NCBI GenBank assembly: GCA_045577615.1
Contig: JAZNIT010000016.1
Span: 1-60,752 of the forward strand
Origin: RGIG2206 sp045577615
GTDB lineage: Bacteria; Bacillota; Clostridia; Oscillospirales; Acutalibacteraceae
Direction: 5' to 3'
DNA: 60,752 bases
Part shown: piece after piece, positions 1-8,431 of the stretch
How the letters are laid out: each line of letters starts with the position of its first letter
Position numbering within the stretch: position 1 is the stretch's first letter
Made by a program: the position numbers and the translations under genes
Notes under the pieces: generated by a model
Databases searched by the model: none
What the model was told of the DNA's origin: nothing
Seen by the model: only the letters and a program-made list of their open reading frames with translations

Positions 1-143
1 GAAGGCAAATAAAAAGCCCCTTTAGGGGCAGCCGGTGAAAGTGTTGCGGTTGGCAAACTTTTCGACGAGCCTATAGGCTCAGCCGGTCTTATGCCCTAAG
101 GGGGCAGTGCATACTACCGGCACGGCCGGTAGTTATGATTAAG
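1..143. repeat. mini-hairpin cluster at the left edge
   Basis: Short perfect hairpins follow each other here: GCCCC-TTTA-GGGGC, GCC-TATA-GGC, CCC-TAAG-GGG and CTACCGGC-ACG-GCCGGTAG. The word AGCCGGT recurs between them (about positions 30, 81 and near 126 inside the last stem). It lies just past the stop codon of the minus-strand metallophosphoesterase, so the last hairpin could end its transcript, but no good U-tract follows. The plan (small hairpins separated by a repeated word) is like the arrays at 27340-31862. Confidence 0.55.
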
Positions 144-830
144 TTAAAGTTCTTCGGGTACAACGGGCCACAAATCCTTAAATACGGCAATATGTCCGGG
201 GGTGATAACCTTATCCTCGTGCATATAGCCAAAGTACCACTTTTTAAACTTAAAGGTGCGATTGATTTCTTCAAGATAGCCGTTAAGCTTGTTTACTCGG
301 TCGCCAAGTCCCATTCTCATAAGCATTGAGCTTTTGATAAGTGAGGGTGGCTCGTGGGTAAGAATAACGTCCACGTCGCCGCCGTTATCTTCAAGGTTTT
401 CAACGCCTTCTTCCATTTCAGCAGGTGAGGGGAGCTCCTCTCTCCACCAGGTTTGGCGCTCGGTGCGCATTTCTTTATCATAGCTTTCGCCACCGCCAAA
501 TGCAAAGTACTTAACGCCGTCTATATTAAAAATCTGGCCTCTACACATATGAAACAGATTGCCGGTTATACGGTGCACACGGCCGCCCTTCCAAACGGTT
601 TCGCGGCAGCTGTTAAGCTTATCAAAATTCTCGTGAGTGCCGTCAAGAAAGCAAACGTTGTATTTGCGGCTGCCAAGCTCTTCAAGAATCTTGATTTCCT
701 TTGCAGAACCATCCCACAAAAAACCAAAATCGCCGCATATAATCAGCGTATCCCCCGATTTTAATTTGCGCAGTTGACGGTCATAGAGTCTATCCTCGTC
801 GCCATGCATATCGCCTGTTATGTATACCAT
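144..830 (-). CDS. calcineurin-like metallophosphoesterase with altered metal-site motifs
   Basis: A 228-residue protein of the calcineurin-like phosphoesterase fold. The N-terminal D-x-H is present (GDMHG, residues 6-10), as are the GD motif (ICGDFGFLWDG) and the later THEPP histidine. Two usual active-site motifs differ: GNHEN reads GTHEN (LDGTHENFD), and the terminal GHxH reads GYMH (FGYMHED). I checked both codons on the reverse strand. The fold is therefore clear but metal binding or chemistry may be changed. The gene stands alone, is divergent from the dacA-like gene, and its substrate is unknown. Confidence 0.8.
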   Translation of the reverse strand: MVYITGDMHGDEDRLYDRQLRKLKSGDTLIICGDFGFLWDGSAKEIKILEELGSRKYNVCFLDGTHENFDKLNSCRETVWKGGRVHRITGNLFHMCRGQIFNIDGVKYFAFGGGESYDKEMRTERQTWWREELPSPAEMEEGVENLEDNGGDVDVILTHEPPSLIKSSMLMRMGLGDRVNKLNGYLEEINRTFKFKKWYFGYMHEDKVITPGHIAVFKDLWPVVPEEL

Positions 831-893
831 AAAAATTACCTCTGCAAAATTTTAAAAATTGAACAAATAGCTCTTTAAATATTTCTCTCTATC

Positions 894-902
894 TGCTATA
901 AT
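894..902 (+). promoter_or_regulatory. extended -10 promoter of the dacA-like gene
   Basis: TGCTATAAT is an extended -10 (TGnTATAAT) about 45 bp before the start codon at 947. The -35 position has no good match, which is normal for extended -10 promoters. Confidence 0.55.
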
Positions 903-946
903 AACATTATAAATGGATTTTTACAATATATATTGGAGAGATTTTA

Positions 947-2272
947 ATGAAAAAAATCGCACTTTCGCTCTGCGTTTCAATAATAACGGTCGTTTTGCTA
1001 TGTTCAAACCTGTTTGCTTCGGCATATACACCCACCTTTGAGGTCAAGGCAGAAAATGCCCTTGTTGTCAATATCGACACTAACGAGGTTATTTACAGCA
1101 AAAACGCAGACAAAAAGATTTATACCGCATCACTGTCCTATCTGATGAACGCTATTGTTGTTTGCGATAAGGCCAAATTTGACGATGTTGTTACCGTCGA
1201 TAAGGAGATTGTCAATCAGCTGCTTGGTACAGGAGCCATCGTTGCAAACCTCACAGATGGGGAGCAAATCACTGTCGGCGACCTTATGAGATGTATGCTT
1301 ATGTCATCTCATAACGATGCCGCTTTGGTGCTTGCCTATCACGTCAGCGGCAGCGGTAAGGATTTTGTCAAGCTGATGAACGATAAGGCCAAAGAACTGG
1401 GTATGAAAAACAGCAATTTCAACACCCCCATCGGCCTTTTTGATGAAAAGCAATACACCACCGCCAACGATTTGTTCAAGCTTTATACCGCTGCAATGAA
1501 TATTGAGTCGGTGGCAGAGATATTATCTCAAACCCGTTACACAGTGCCTGCTACCAATAAAAGCGGCACCCGATTGCTCAGCACCACCAACCGACTTATT
1601 GATCGCACCACCAACTACTATTACAAATACGCTGTGGCAGGCAAAACAGGCAACTCTGACAAATCGGGCAGATGTATAGCCTCCACTGCCGAATGCGACG
1701 GCAAGCGCTATGTCTGTATACTTGCAGGCTGCGATGCCAATGCCGATTCAAGAATAGATTTTAACGATTCAATCAGCCTTTACAAATGGGCCTTCCGCGA
1801 GTTTGAATACAAAACCGTTGTTTCAAAGGGCGAGCAGGTATCAATCTCTGCTGATGTAGATTTATCGTGGGAGGTTGACACAATCACCCTTACAGCAGGG
1901 GAGTCGGTGGTAGCACTGTTGCCTAAGGATGCAGATTTGTCCACCATTGAGTACGTAGTCAGCCTTGATAAAAAGGTTTTCGACGCCCCCATCAAGAAAA
2001 ACGAAAAGCTGGGCACTGCCAAAATCTACTTCACCAACCCCGCAACAGAAGATAGCGAGCCTCTTGGCGAAATAACCCTTCTCGCAGGGCAGGAGGTAGA
2101 GGGCAGCGCATCTCTGCTCATCTGGCGCTGGATAAGCGGCTTTATCGGCAATCCCTTTGTAATCATCCTGTTGATAGCTCTTGTCGTAGCCTTTATCGTT
2201 ATGACCATTATGGCAAATGTTAAAGCAAAACGAGAGCGCAAGAAAAAACTAAAGCTTAAAAAGCGATTGTAA
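947..2272 (+). CDS. DacA/DacF-like D-Ala-D-Ala carboxypeptidase family (peptidase S11), probably inactive
   Basis: A 441-residue exported protein with an N-terminal signal peptide ending near ASA (residue 26), an S11/PBP5-like domain, a beta-rich C-terminal domain, and a C-terminal membrane helix (about 400-425) followed by a very basic tail. Of the three catalytic motifs, SxN (SHN in MSSHNDAA) and KTG (AGKTGNSDKSG) are intact. The SxxK motif reads S62-L-S-Y65, so the general-base lysine is tyrosine (codon TAT at 1139-1141). Active members of the family trim the pentapeptide of peptidoglycan. This copy probably binds wall material or acts as a regulator. RBS TTGGAGAG precedes the ATG. Confidence 0.85.
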   Translation: MKKIALSLCVSIITVVLLCSNLFASAYTPTFEVKAENALVVNIDTNEVIYSKNADKKIYTASLSYLMNAIVVCDKAKFDDVVTVDKEIVNQLLGTGAIVANLTDGEQITVGDLMRCMLMSSHNDAALVLAYHVSGSGKDFVKLMNDKAKELGMKNSNFNTPIGLFDEKQYTTANDLFKLYTAAMNIESVAEILSQTRYTVPATNKSGTRLLSTTNRLIDRTTNYYYKYAVAGKTGNSDKSGRCIASTAECDGKRYVCILAGCDANADSRIDFNDSISLYKWAFREFEYKTVVSKGEQVSISADVDLSWEVDTITLTAGESVVALLPKDADLSTIEYVVSLDKKVFDAPIKKNEKLGTAKIYFTNPATEDSEPLGEITLLAGQEVEGSASLLIWRWISGFIGNPFVIILLIALVVAFIVMTIMANVKAKRERKKKLKLKKRL

Positions 2273-2314
2273 TAAAAAATATGGTGTTTTTTACAATAAA
2301 TATACAAAAACATA

Positions 2315-2343
2315 TTGCAAAAGCCCATAGTTTATAGTACAAT
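2315..2343 (+). promoter_or_regulatory. promoter of pgi
   Basis: TTGCAA (2315-2320) and TACAAT (2338-2343) are separated by 17 bp. A GGAGG Shine-Dalgarno follows just before the ATG at 2382. Confidence 0.65.
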
Positions 2344-2381
2344 ATATATGAAAAACATACATATTTCGGAGGTAATACCCA

Positions 2382-3722
2382 ATGGCAATCAAATTTATCG
2401 ATAAATACGCTGCCGATTTCTTCGGCGCTGACGAAATAAAAGGCATCTCAGCACAGGTTAAAGCAGCTCACGACCAGCTTCATAACGGCACCGGCTTGGG
2501 CAATGATTACATCGGCTGGGTTGACCTTCCCGTAAACTACGACAAAGAAGAGTTTGCTCGCATTAAGGCATCTGCACAAAAGATTATTTCTGACACCGAT
2601 GTTCTTATCGTTATCGGTATCGGCGGTTCATATCTCGGTGCCCGTGCCGCCATTGAGTTTTTGACTTCTCCGTACTACAACAATCTTAAAAAAGATACAC
2701 CCGACATATACTTTATTGGTAACTCTATCAGCGGTGCTGCATTGCACGATGTTATCTCTCTTTGCGAGGGCAAGCGCGTATCTGTTAACGTAATCTCCAA
2801 GTCAGGCACCACTACCGAGCCTGCCATCGCATTCCGTATCTTCCGTGATATGCTTGAAAAGCAGTTCGGCAAAGAGGGTGCAAAGGGCAGAATCTACTGC
2901 ACTACCGACAAGGCACGCGGCACCCTCAAAGAGCTTGCCGATTCTGAAGGCTACGAAACCTTCGTAGTGCCCGATGATGTTGGCGGCCGCTTCTCTGTTC
3001 TTACCGCTGTTGGCTTGCTTCCCATCGCAGTTTCAGGTGCTGATATCGACGCTCTTATGGCCGGTGCTGCCGCTGCAAGAGAAAAGTACAGCGTATGCGA
3101 CGTTGAAAACAACGACTGCTATAAGTATGCTGCTCTTCGCAACATCCTTTATCGCAAGGGTAAATCTATGGAAATGCTTGTTAGCTATGAGCCCCGCTTC
3201 ACTATGATGAACGAGTGGTTCAAGCAGCTCTTCGGTGAAAGTGAAGGCAAGGATAATAAGGGCATCTATCCCAGTTCAGTTATCTTCTCAACCGACCTTC
3301 ACTCACTCGGTCAGTTTATTCAAGAGGGAACACGTTCAATGTTTGAAACTGTTGTTACCTTCGACCAAACTGATTACGATGTAACCATTCCTATGGCTGA
3401 AGAAGATGGTGACGGCCTCAACTTCCTTGCGGGCAAAGAGCTGTCTTTCGTTAACCGTCGCGCATTCGAGGGCACCGTTCTCGCTCATACCGACGGCGGT
3501 GTACCCAACTTCGTAATCAACCTTGAAAAGCCTGATGCATACAACCTTGGCGAGCTTATCTATTTCTTCGAAAAGGCTTGTGCAATTTCAGGCTACATCC
3601 TTGGTGTTAATCCCTTCAACCAGCCCGGCGTTGAAAGCTACAAAAAGAATATGTTTGCATTGCTCGGCAAAAAGGGATATGAGTCAGAAAAAGCCGCTTT
3701 AGAGGCAAGACTCAGCAAATAA
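2382..3722 (+). CDS. pgi: glucose-6-phosphate isomerase
   Basis: A 446-residue phosphoglucose isomerase of the length usual in Firmicutes. It interconverts glucose-6-phosphate and fructose-6-phosphate in glycolysis. The N-terminal SIS-type sugar-phosphate site is seen in VIGIGGSYLGARAA and in ISKSGTTTEPA; the second half carries FGESEGKDNKGIYPSS and the C-terminal NQPGVESYKKNMFALLG signature. It has its own promoter and a GGAGG ribosome site and is not overlapped by neighbours. Confidence 0.97.
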   Translation: MAIKFIDKYAADFFGADEIKGISAQVKAAHDQLHNGTGLGNDYIGWVDLPVNYDKEEFARIKASAQKIISDTDVLIVIGIGGSYLGARAAIEFLTSPYYNNLKKDTPDIYFIGNSISGAALHDVISLCEGKRVSVNVISKSGTTTEPAIAFRIFRDMLEKQFGKEGAKGRIYCTTDKARGTLKELADSEGYETFVVPDDVGGRFSVLTAVGLLPIAVSGADIDALMAGAAAAREKYSVCDVENNDCYKYAALRNILYRKGKSMEMLVSYEPRFTMMNEWFKQLFGESEGKDNKGIYPSSVIFSTDLHSLGQFIQEGTRSMFETVVTFDQTDYDVTIPMAEEDGDGLNFLAGKELSFVNRRAFEGTVLAHTDGGVPNFVINLEKPDAYNLGELIYFFEKACAISGYILGVNPFNQPGVESYKKNMFALLGKKGYESEKAALEARLSK

Positions 3723-3776
3723 GGCAACTTCATACCCTTAGGTATGTTGATATTATAAATAAAGGAGCATGATGTT

Positions 3777-4193
3777 ATGATTTCTCTCATTATTGGCAAC
3801 AAAGGTTCAGGCAAAACCAAGAGGCTTGTTGAACTGGTAAACGCAGCAGTTGACGCCTCAAAGGGCAACGTAGTTTGCATTGAAAAAGGTCTCAAGCTTA
3901 CTTACGACCTTACTCACCGTGCTCGTCTTGTAAATTCCGAAGAATATGGTATCGCAGGTTACGAGGCACTTTACGGCTTCATCGCCGGTATGTGCGCAGG
4001 TAACTACGACTTAACCGATATTTTCGTTGACGCAACTTTGCGCATCGGCGGCCGTGATTACAACGAGTTTGCAGATTTTATCGAAAAGTTGGCTGGTATG
4101 TGCGGCCATTCTGCAGCAAACATTACCTTCACAGTATCTTGTGACGAGGCAGATATTCCTGCAAAAGCCTTCGAGTTTGCTAAGAAAATCTAA
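3777..4193 (+). CDS. small P-loop NTPase-like protein of unknown function
   Basis: A 138-residue soluble protein starting with a Walker A motif (GNKGSGKTKR, residues 7-16). A possible Walker B is the hydrophobic strand ending in DIFVDATL. It has no membrane segment or other domain I recognise. Similar short P-loop proteins occur in clostridia without an assigned function. RBS AAAGGAG lies upstream and a strong terminator follows. It sits 54 bp downstream of pgi and may be read through from it, since only a small hairpin (CATACC-CTTA-GGTATG) lies between. Confidence 0.7.
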   Translation: MISLIIGNKGSGKTKRLVELVNAAVDASKGNVVCIEKGLKLTYDLTHRARLVNSEEYGIAGYEALYGFIAGMCAGNYDLTDIFVDATLRIGGRDYNEFADFIEKLAGMCGHSAANITFTVSCDEADIPAKAFEFAKKI

Positions 4194-4204
4194 GCAATAC
4201 ATAC

Positions 4205-4241
4205 AAAATGCCCGACTTTAACTTTTGTCGGGCATTTTTTT
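4205..4241 (+). terminator. rho-independent terminator of the pgi/P-loop unit
   Basis: The stem AATGCCCGAC pairs with GTCGGGCATT across a short loop and is followed by a run of Ts. Confidence 0.9.
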
Positions 4242-4272
4242 CTGTATAAATGTTATATTTTGCAAAAACCAC

Positions 4273-4301
4273 TTGACAAAATATATCTGAAATTATATAA
4301 T
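4273..4301 (+). promoter_or_regulatory. consensus sigma-A promoter of yceD-rpmF
   Basis: A perfect TTGACA (4273-4278), a 17-bp spacer and a perfect TATAAT (4296-4301). Confidence 0.9.
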
Positions 4302-4329
4302 AAACTTTGTTCGGAATGGGGTGTATTCT

Positions 4330-4824
4330 GTGAATTTAGAGCTACGTTCAATATTCAATACTGACGGCTCAAGTCAGAATATCAACCAAACATTCGATTT
4401 CAGCGATACAGAGGTTAGTGGTTACTACCCTTTGTCATCCTCCGTCAACTTTGTCGGCGGCGTTTATAACCGTGCAGGTGCCGTTTCTTTTGAAGGCACT
4501 GCAACCTACAGTTATGATGCCCCTTGTGACAGATGTGGCGCCGATAGTGTCGAGCAATACGATGTCGAGATGTGTTACACCTTGGTTACTTCAATGAGCA
4601 ACGAAGAGCGTGACGATTACATCGTTGTTGACAACTATTTGTTGGATGTTGAGTCGCTTGTTCGTACCGACGTGTTGCTTTCGCTACCAACCAAGCACTT
4701 GTGCAAACCCGATTGCAAAGGCTTGTGCAGCAACTGCGGTGCAAATTTGAACAAAGCACAGTGCACCTGTTCGGGAGGAGATAATAATCCGTTCGCAGCT
4801 GCGTTGTCAAAATTTATTGATTAA
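4330..4824 (+). CDS. yceD: DUF177 / YceD family protein
   Basis: A 164-residue protein of the DUF177 family, which is almost always encoded just before rpmF, as here. In other bacteria the family is linked to 23S rRNA processing or accumulation. The C-terminal half carries a Cys cluster (CKPDCKGLCSNCGANLN) plus an earlier CDRC, together suggesting zinc binding. I chose GTG 4330 because the Shine-Dalgarno GGAATGGGG ends at 4320; GTG 4321 would be too close to it. Confidence 0.85.
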   Translation: MNLELRSIFNTDGSSQNINQTFDFSDTEVSGYYPLSSSVNFVGGVYNRAGAVSFEGTATYSYDAPCDRCGADSVEQYDVEMCYTLVTSMSNEERDDYIVVDNYLLDVESLVRTDVLLSLPTKHLCKPDCKGLCSNCGANLNKAQCTCSGGDNNPFAAALSKFID

Positions 4825-4857
4825 AAAATTATGATTTTATAAAAGGAGGCGCTTAAG

Positions 4858-5040
4858 ATGGCAGTACCGAAGAGAAAGACATCTAAAGCCAGAAAGAACA
4901 CTAGACGCTCTAATGTATGGAAGATGACTGCTCCCGAGCTCGTAAGATGCCCGCAGTGCGGCGAATACAAGCGTCCGCACAGACTTTGCACCAACTGCGG
5001 TTACTATAACGGCAGACAGGTCATTGCGGAGAAAGCCTGA
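4858..5040 (+). CDS. rpmF: 50S ribosomal protein L32
   Basis: A 60-residue L32 with the typical MAVPKRKTSKARK start and the paired zinc knuckles CPQCGEYKRPHRLCTNC. It follows yceD by 33 bp with an AGGAGG ribosome site and ends at a strong terminator. It is a component of the large ribosomal subunit. Confidence 0.98.
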   Translation: MAVPKRKTSKARKNTRRSNVWKMTAPELVRCPQCGEYKRPHRLCTNCGYYNGRQVIAEKA

Positions 5041-5057
5041 TTTGTTTTAGATGTAAG

Positions 5058-5087
5058 TATCCCCACTATTAGTGGGGATATTTGTTT
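5058..5087 (+). terminator. terminator after rpmF
   Basis: A 10-bp perfect stem TATCCCCACT / AGTGGGGATA with a 3-base loop, then TTTGTTTA. Confidence 0.85.
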
Positions 5088-5112
5088 ATCCTAAAGTTTA
5101 GGGGGTGAAAGT

Positions 5113-6414
5113 GTGTCAGTTTATGTATCCAACGTTGTTAAGGGCTCCTTGGCTTACAAAAAGCGCATAAAAGCAGGGGATATTATCTATACTATCAACG
5201 GCAACGAAATTGAGGATGTGCTTGATTATCGTTTCTTTATGGGCGAAAAGCGTCTTGAAATTGCCTTTGAGCGCAACGGCAAGATGAAAAAGGCTGTTAT
5301 CAAAAAGGATGAATACGACGACATCGGTCTTGAGTTTGATACCTACTTGATGGATCAGCAGCGCAGCTGCAAAAACAAGTGTGTATTATGCTTTATCGAC
5401 CAAATGCCCAAGGGTATGCGCGACACTCTTTATTTTAAGGATGACGACTCCCGTATGTCCTTCCTTTTTGGCAACTATATCACCCTCACCAATATTACCG
5501 ACCACGAGGTTGACCGTATTATAAAAATGCACATCAGCCCCATAAACATCTCTGTTCACACCACCAACCCCGACCTTCGTGTGAAAATGATGAAAAACAA
5601 GTGGGCAGGTGATAGCCTTAAGGTGCTCTACCGACTTGCAGAGGCGGGGGTAAAAATCAACTGTCAGCTTGTGCTTTGCCCCGGTATAAACGACGGCGAC
5701 GAGCTTAAGCGCAGCATCAATGACCTGACTGCACTTTATCCCTCTGTTTCAAGCATTGCCTGTGTTCCCGTCGGCCTCACCAAATTTAGAGAGGGATTGC
5801 CTCACCTTGATGGCTATACTCAAAAAACAGCTGCCGAAACTCTCGAACTTATTGAAAAAATGGGCGACGAGTGTCTGTCAAAGCACGGCGAGAGGATAGT
5901 TTTTGCCTCCGACGAGTTCTACATCAAATCGGGCAAAAAACTGCCTGATAGCGACTATTACGGCGATTTTGACCAGCTTGATAACGGCGTTGGACTGTGC
6001 GCCTTGCTTAAGGATGAGTTTACCCAAGCCCTTGAAATTACTGAGGATGCGGCACCTTCATCCAAATGCACGGTTGTAACGGGTGTTGCCGCAGCACCGA
6101 TGTTAACTCAGCTTGTTGACAATGCAAAAGAAAAATGGCATAATGTTGAATGTAATGTAGTGCCTATAATCAACGATTATTTTGGGCACGAAATAACGGT
6201 GGCAGGTCTTTTGACAGCAACCGATATAATAAATCAGCTTAAAGATAAAGAATTGGGTGGCCGATTGCTTTTGCCTCTGGCAATGTTCAGAAGCGAAGGG
6301 GACGTCACTCTCGACGATTATACCGCCGAAGATATTGAAAAAGCCCTTAATGTAAAGGTGCTTAAGGTGGGTAACGACGGCTTTGAGCTGCTTAACGCAA
6401 TTCTCGAAATTTAA
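5113..6414 (+). CDS. DUF512 family radical-SAM-like protein with PDZ domain
   Basis: A 433-residue member of the clostridial DUF512 family. Residues 1-60 form a PDZ-like domain (KKRIKAGDIIYTINGNEI). A CKNKCVLC motif (C-x3-C-x2-C) around residue 90 is the radical SAM [4Fe-4S] site, and the C-terminal half is the DUF512 domain. The role is unknown. The start is GTG 5113 behind AGGGGGTGAAA. It leads the block DUF512-der-plsY-gpsA, and its stop is 16 bp before der, an arrangement that hints at a link with ribosome assembly or lipid synthesis but proves nothing. Confidence 0.85.
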   Translation: MSVYVSNVVKGSLAYKKRIKAGDIIYTINGNEIEDVLDYRFFMGEKRLEIAFERNGKMKKAVIKKDEYDDIGLEFDTYLMDQQRSCKNKCVLCFIDQMPKGMRDTLYFKDDDSRMSFLFGNYITLTNITDHEVDRIIKMHISPINISVHTTNPDLRVKMMKNKWAGDSLKVLYRLAEAGVKINCQLVLCPGINDGDELKRSINDLTALYPSVSSIACVPVGLTKFREGLPHLDGYTQKTAAETLELIEKMGDECLSKHGERIVFASDEFYIKSGKKLPDSDYYGDFDQLDNGVGLCALLKDEFTQALEITEDAAPSSKCTVVTGVAAAPMLTQLVDNAKEKWHNVECNVVPIINDYFGHEITVAGLLTATDIINQLKDKELGGRLLLPLAMFRSEGDVTLDDYTAEDIEKALNVKVLKVGNDGFELLNAILEI

Positions 6415-6430
6415 GGAAAGGGTGAAAGGT

Positions 6431-7753
6431 ATGTCAAAACCTATTGTTGCAATAGTCGGCAGACCAAACGTTGGCAAGTCAACCTTGTTTAACAAACTTA
6501 TCGGCCGCCGCTTGTCTATTGTTGATGATACTCCGGGCGTAACCCGTGACAGAATTTACGGCGACTGTGAATGGCGCGACAAAACCGTTATGCTTGTGGA
6601 TACAGGCGGTATTGAGCCTGAAAGTGACGATATAATCCTTAGCCAGATGCGCCGCCAGGCCGAATTGGCTATTGACACCGCATCGGTTATCATTTTGGTT
6701 ACTGACCTTAAAAGCGGTGTGGTTGCAACCGATCAAGAGGTTGCTTCAATGCTTCAAAAAAGCGGCAAACCTATCGTTTTGTGCGTTAACAAGTGCGACA
6801 AAATCGGTGACGTGCCCCCCGAATTTTACGAATTTTACAATCTCGGTCTTGGCGACCCCGTTGCAGTTTCATCGGTTCATGGCAGCGGCACGGGCGACCT
6901 TCTCGACGCGGTGTTTGACCACATCGATGAGTTCGACAGTGAAGAAGAGCAAGACAGAGTAGCAGTTGCCGTTATTGGCAAGCCTAATGTTGGCAAGTCA
7001 TCACTCATCAATGCCATTTCGGGCGAAAACCGCGTTATCGTCAGCGATATCGCAGGCACTACCCGTGATGCAATCGACACCTACGTTGATAATAAATTCG
7101 GCAAATTCAACTTTATCGATACTGCAGGCCTTCGCAGAAAAAGCCGCGTAACCGATGCCATCGAGCATTTTTCAAACCTTCGTGCCAAGATGGCCGTTGA
7201 CCGCGCCGACGTATGTGTGATTATGATTGATGCTGTTGAGGGCTTCACCGAGCAGGATTCAAAGGTTGCAGGCCTTGCTCTTGAGGCAGGCTGCGGCTGT
7301 ATAATTGCCGTCAATAAGTGGGATGCCGTTGAAAAGAATGGCCAAACTATGGATTCATACCGCAAAAAGCTTATGAACGATTTTGCTTTTATGAGCTATG
7401 CGCCAATCATCTTTATTTCGGCTAAAACCGGCCAACGCATCGACCGACTTTACGAGCTTATCAAGTATGTTCACGCGCAAAATACCATGCGTATCACAAC
7501 GGGTATGCTTAATGACCTGCTTGCAGATGCAACGGCAAGAGTTCAACCTCCTACAGATAAAGGCCGCCGCTTGCGTATATACTATATTACTCAGCCTTCA
7601 ACCAAGCCGCCTACGTTTGTCTGCTTCTGCAACCGCGCCGATTTGTTCCATTATTCATATCAGCGCTATCTTGAAAATCAAATTCGTTCAACCTTCGGCT
7701 TAGAGGGCACACCCGTGCGCTTTGTAATCCGTGAAAGAGGGGAGGGTAAGTAA
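6431..7753 (+). CDS. der: ribosome biogenesis GTPase Der (EngA)
   Basis: A 440-residue tandem-GTPase. The first G domain starts GRPNVGKST and the second GKPNVGKSS, each with DTxG and N/TKxD-type motifs (DTGG, NKCD; DTAG, NKWD). The C-terminal KH-like domain follows. Der acts in 50S subunit maturation. The start ATG 6431 is preceded by AAAGGGTGAAAGG; an in-frame upstream start at 6383 lies inside the DUF512 gene and adds residues not seen in the family. The stop overlaps the plsY start by one base. Confidence 0.97.
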   Translation: MSKPIVAIVGRPNVGKSTLFNKLIGRRLSIVDDTPGVTRDRIYGDCEWRDKTVMLVDTGGIEPESDDIILSQMRRQAELAIDTASVIILVTDLKSGVVATDQEVASMLQKSGKPIVLCVNKCDKIGDVPPEFYEFYNLGLGDPVAVSSVHGSGTGDLLDAVFDHIDEFDSEEEQDRVAVAVIGKPNVGKSSLINAISGENRVIVSDIAGTTRDAIDTYVDNKFGKFNFIDTAGLRRKSRVTDAIEHFSNLRAKMAVDRADVCVIMIDAVEGFTEQDSKVAGLALEAGCGCIIAVNKWDAVEKNGQTMDSYRKKLMNDFAFMSYAPIIFISAKTGQRIDRLYELIKYVHAQNTMRITTGMLNDLLADATARVQPPTDKGRRLRIYYITQPSTKPPTFVCFCNRADLFHYSYQRYLENQIRSTFGLEGTPVRFVIRERGEGK

Positions 7754-8427
7754 TGCTTAACTATATGCTTATGTGTCTGCTTTCGGTAGTAATTTGCTAT
7801 TTTGCAGGCGGAATAATGTTTGGTGTTATCTTATCCAAACTTTTCAATAAGGATGATATTCGCAATCACGGCAGCGGCAACGCAGGCGCAACCAATATGC
7901 TCCGCGTTCACGGAGTTAAAGCGGGTGTTGTTACATTTTTGCTTGATATGGTCAAGTGCTTTGCATCAATGACTCTATGCAAGTATTTGCTCATTCTTCC
8001 TGCTGCTCAGGGCTTAAACTTGAATATCCTTTTGGATCCTCAGATTGTTTTGCATTACTGTGGCTTTGCTGCGCTTATGGGCCATTCATTCCCCGTTTTG
8101 TTCAAGTTCAAAGGCGGCAAAGCGGTAGCAGGCTCATTGGGTGTATTGCTTTGCCTTAATTGGCAGGTAGCACTGGCTGTATTGCTTGTTTTTGCGATTA
8201 TTGTATTGATTACAGGAATTGTTTCTCTCGGCTCAATTATGGGCGCAGTTGAGTTTATAATTCTTACCTTCTTTCTTTCAAATGGCGCACCTGTTTTTGA
8301 CCGACTTTACATCATCCTTTGGGGCCTCATAATCGGCGGGCTTGTAATAATCCGTCATAAAGAGAATATCGGCCGCTTGTTAAAGGGTGAAGAGAAACCT
8401 ATCAGCTTAAAAGCAAATAAGGAATGA
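7753..8427 (+). CDS. plsY: acyl-phosphate:glycerol-3-phosphate acyltransferase PlsY
   Basis: A 224-residue integral membrane enzyme that adds the first acyl chain to glycerol-3-phosphate from acyl-phosphate. The family motifs are visible: the SGNAGATNMLR loop (residues 38-48), the HSFPVLFKFKGGKAVA glycine-rich loop, and a late NIGRLLKGEE. About five hydrophobic segments are present. Translation is probably coupled to der (1-base overlap), and gpsA, which makes its substrate, follows 4 bp later. Confidence 0.96.
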   Translation: MLNYMLMCLLSVVICYFAGGIMFGVILSKLFNKDDIRNHGSGNAGATNMLRVHGVKAGVVTFLLDMVKCFASMTLCKYLLILPAAQGLNLNILLDPQIVLHYCGFAALMGHSFPVLFKFKGGKAVAGSLGVLLCLNWQVALAVLLVFAIIVLITGIVSLGSIMGAVEFIILTFFLSNGAPVFDRLYIILWGLIIGGLVIIRHKENIGRLLKGEEKPISLKANKE

Positions 8428-8431
8428 GATT

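Noticed and set aside
1..60. Adapter contamination at the left end
   Set aside because: The first bases do not match the adapter seen at the right end, and they form hairpins like other intergenic repeats of this genome.
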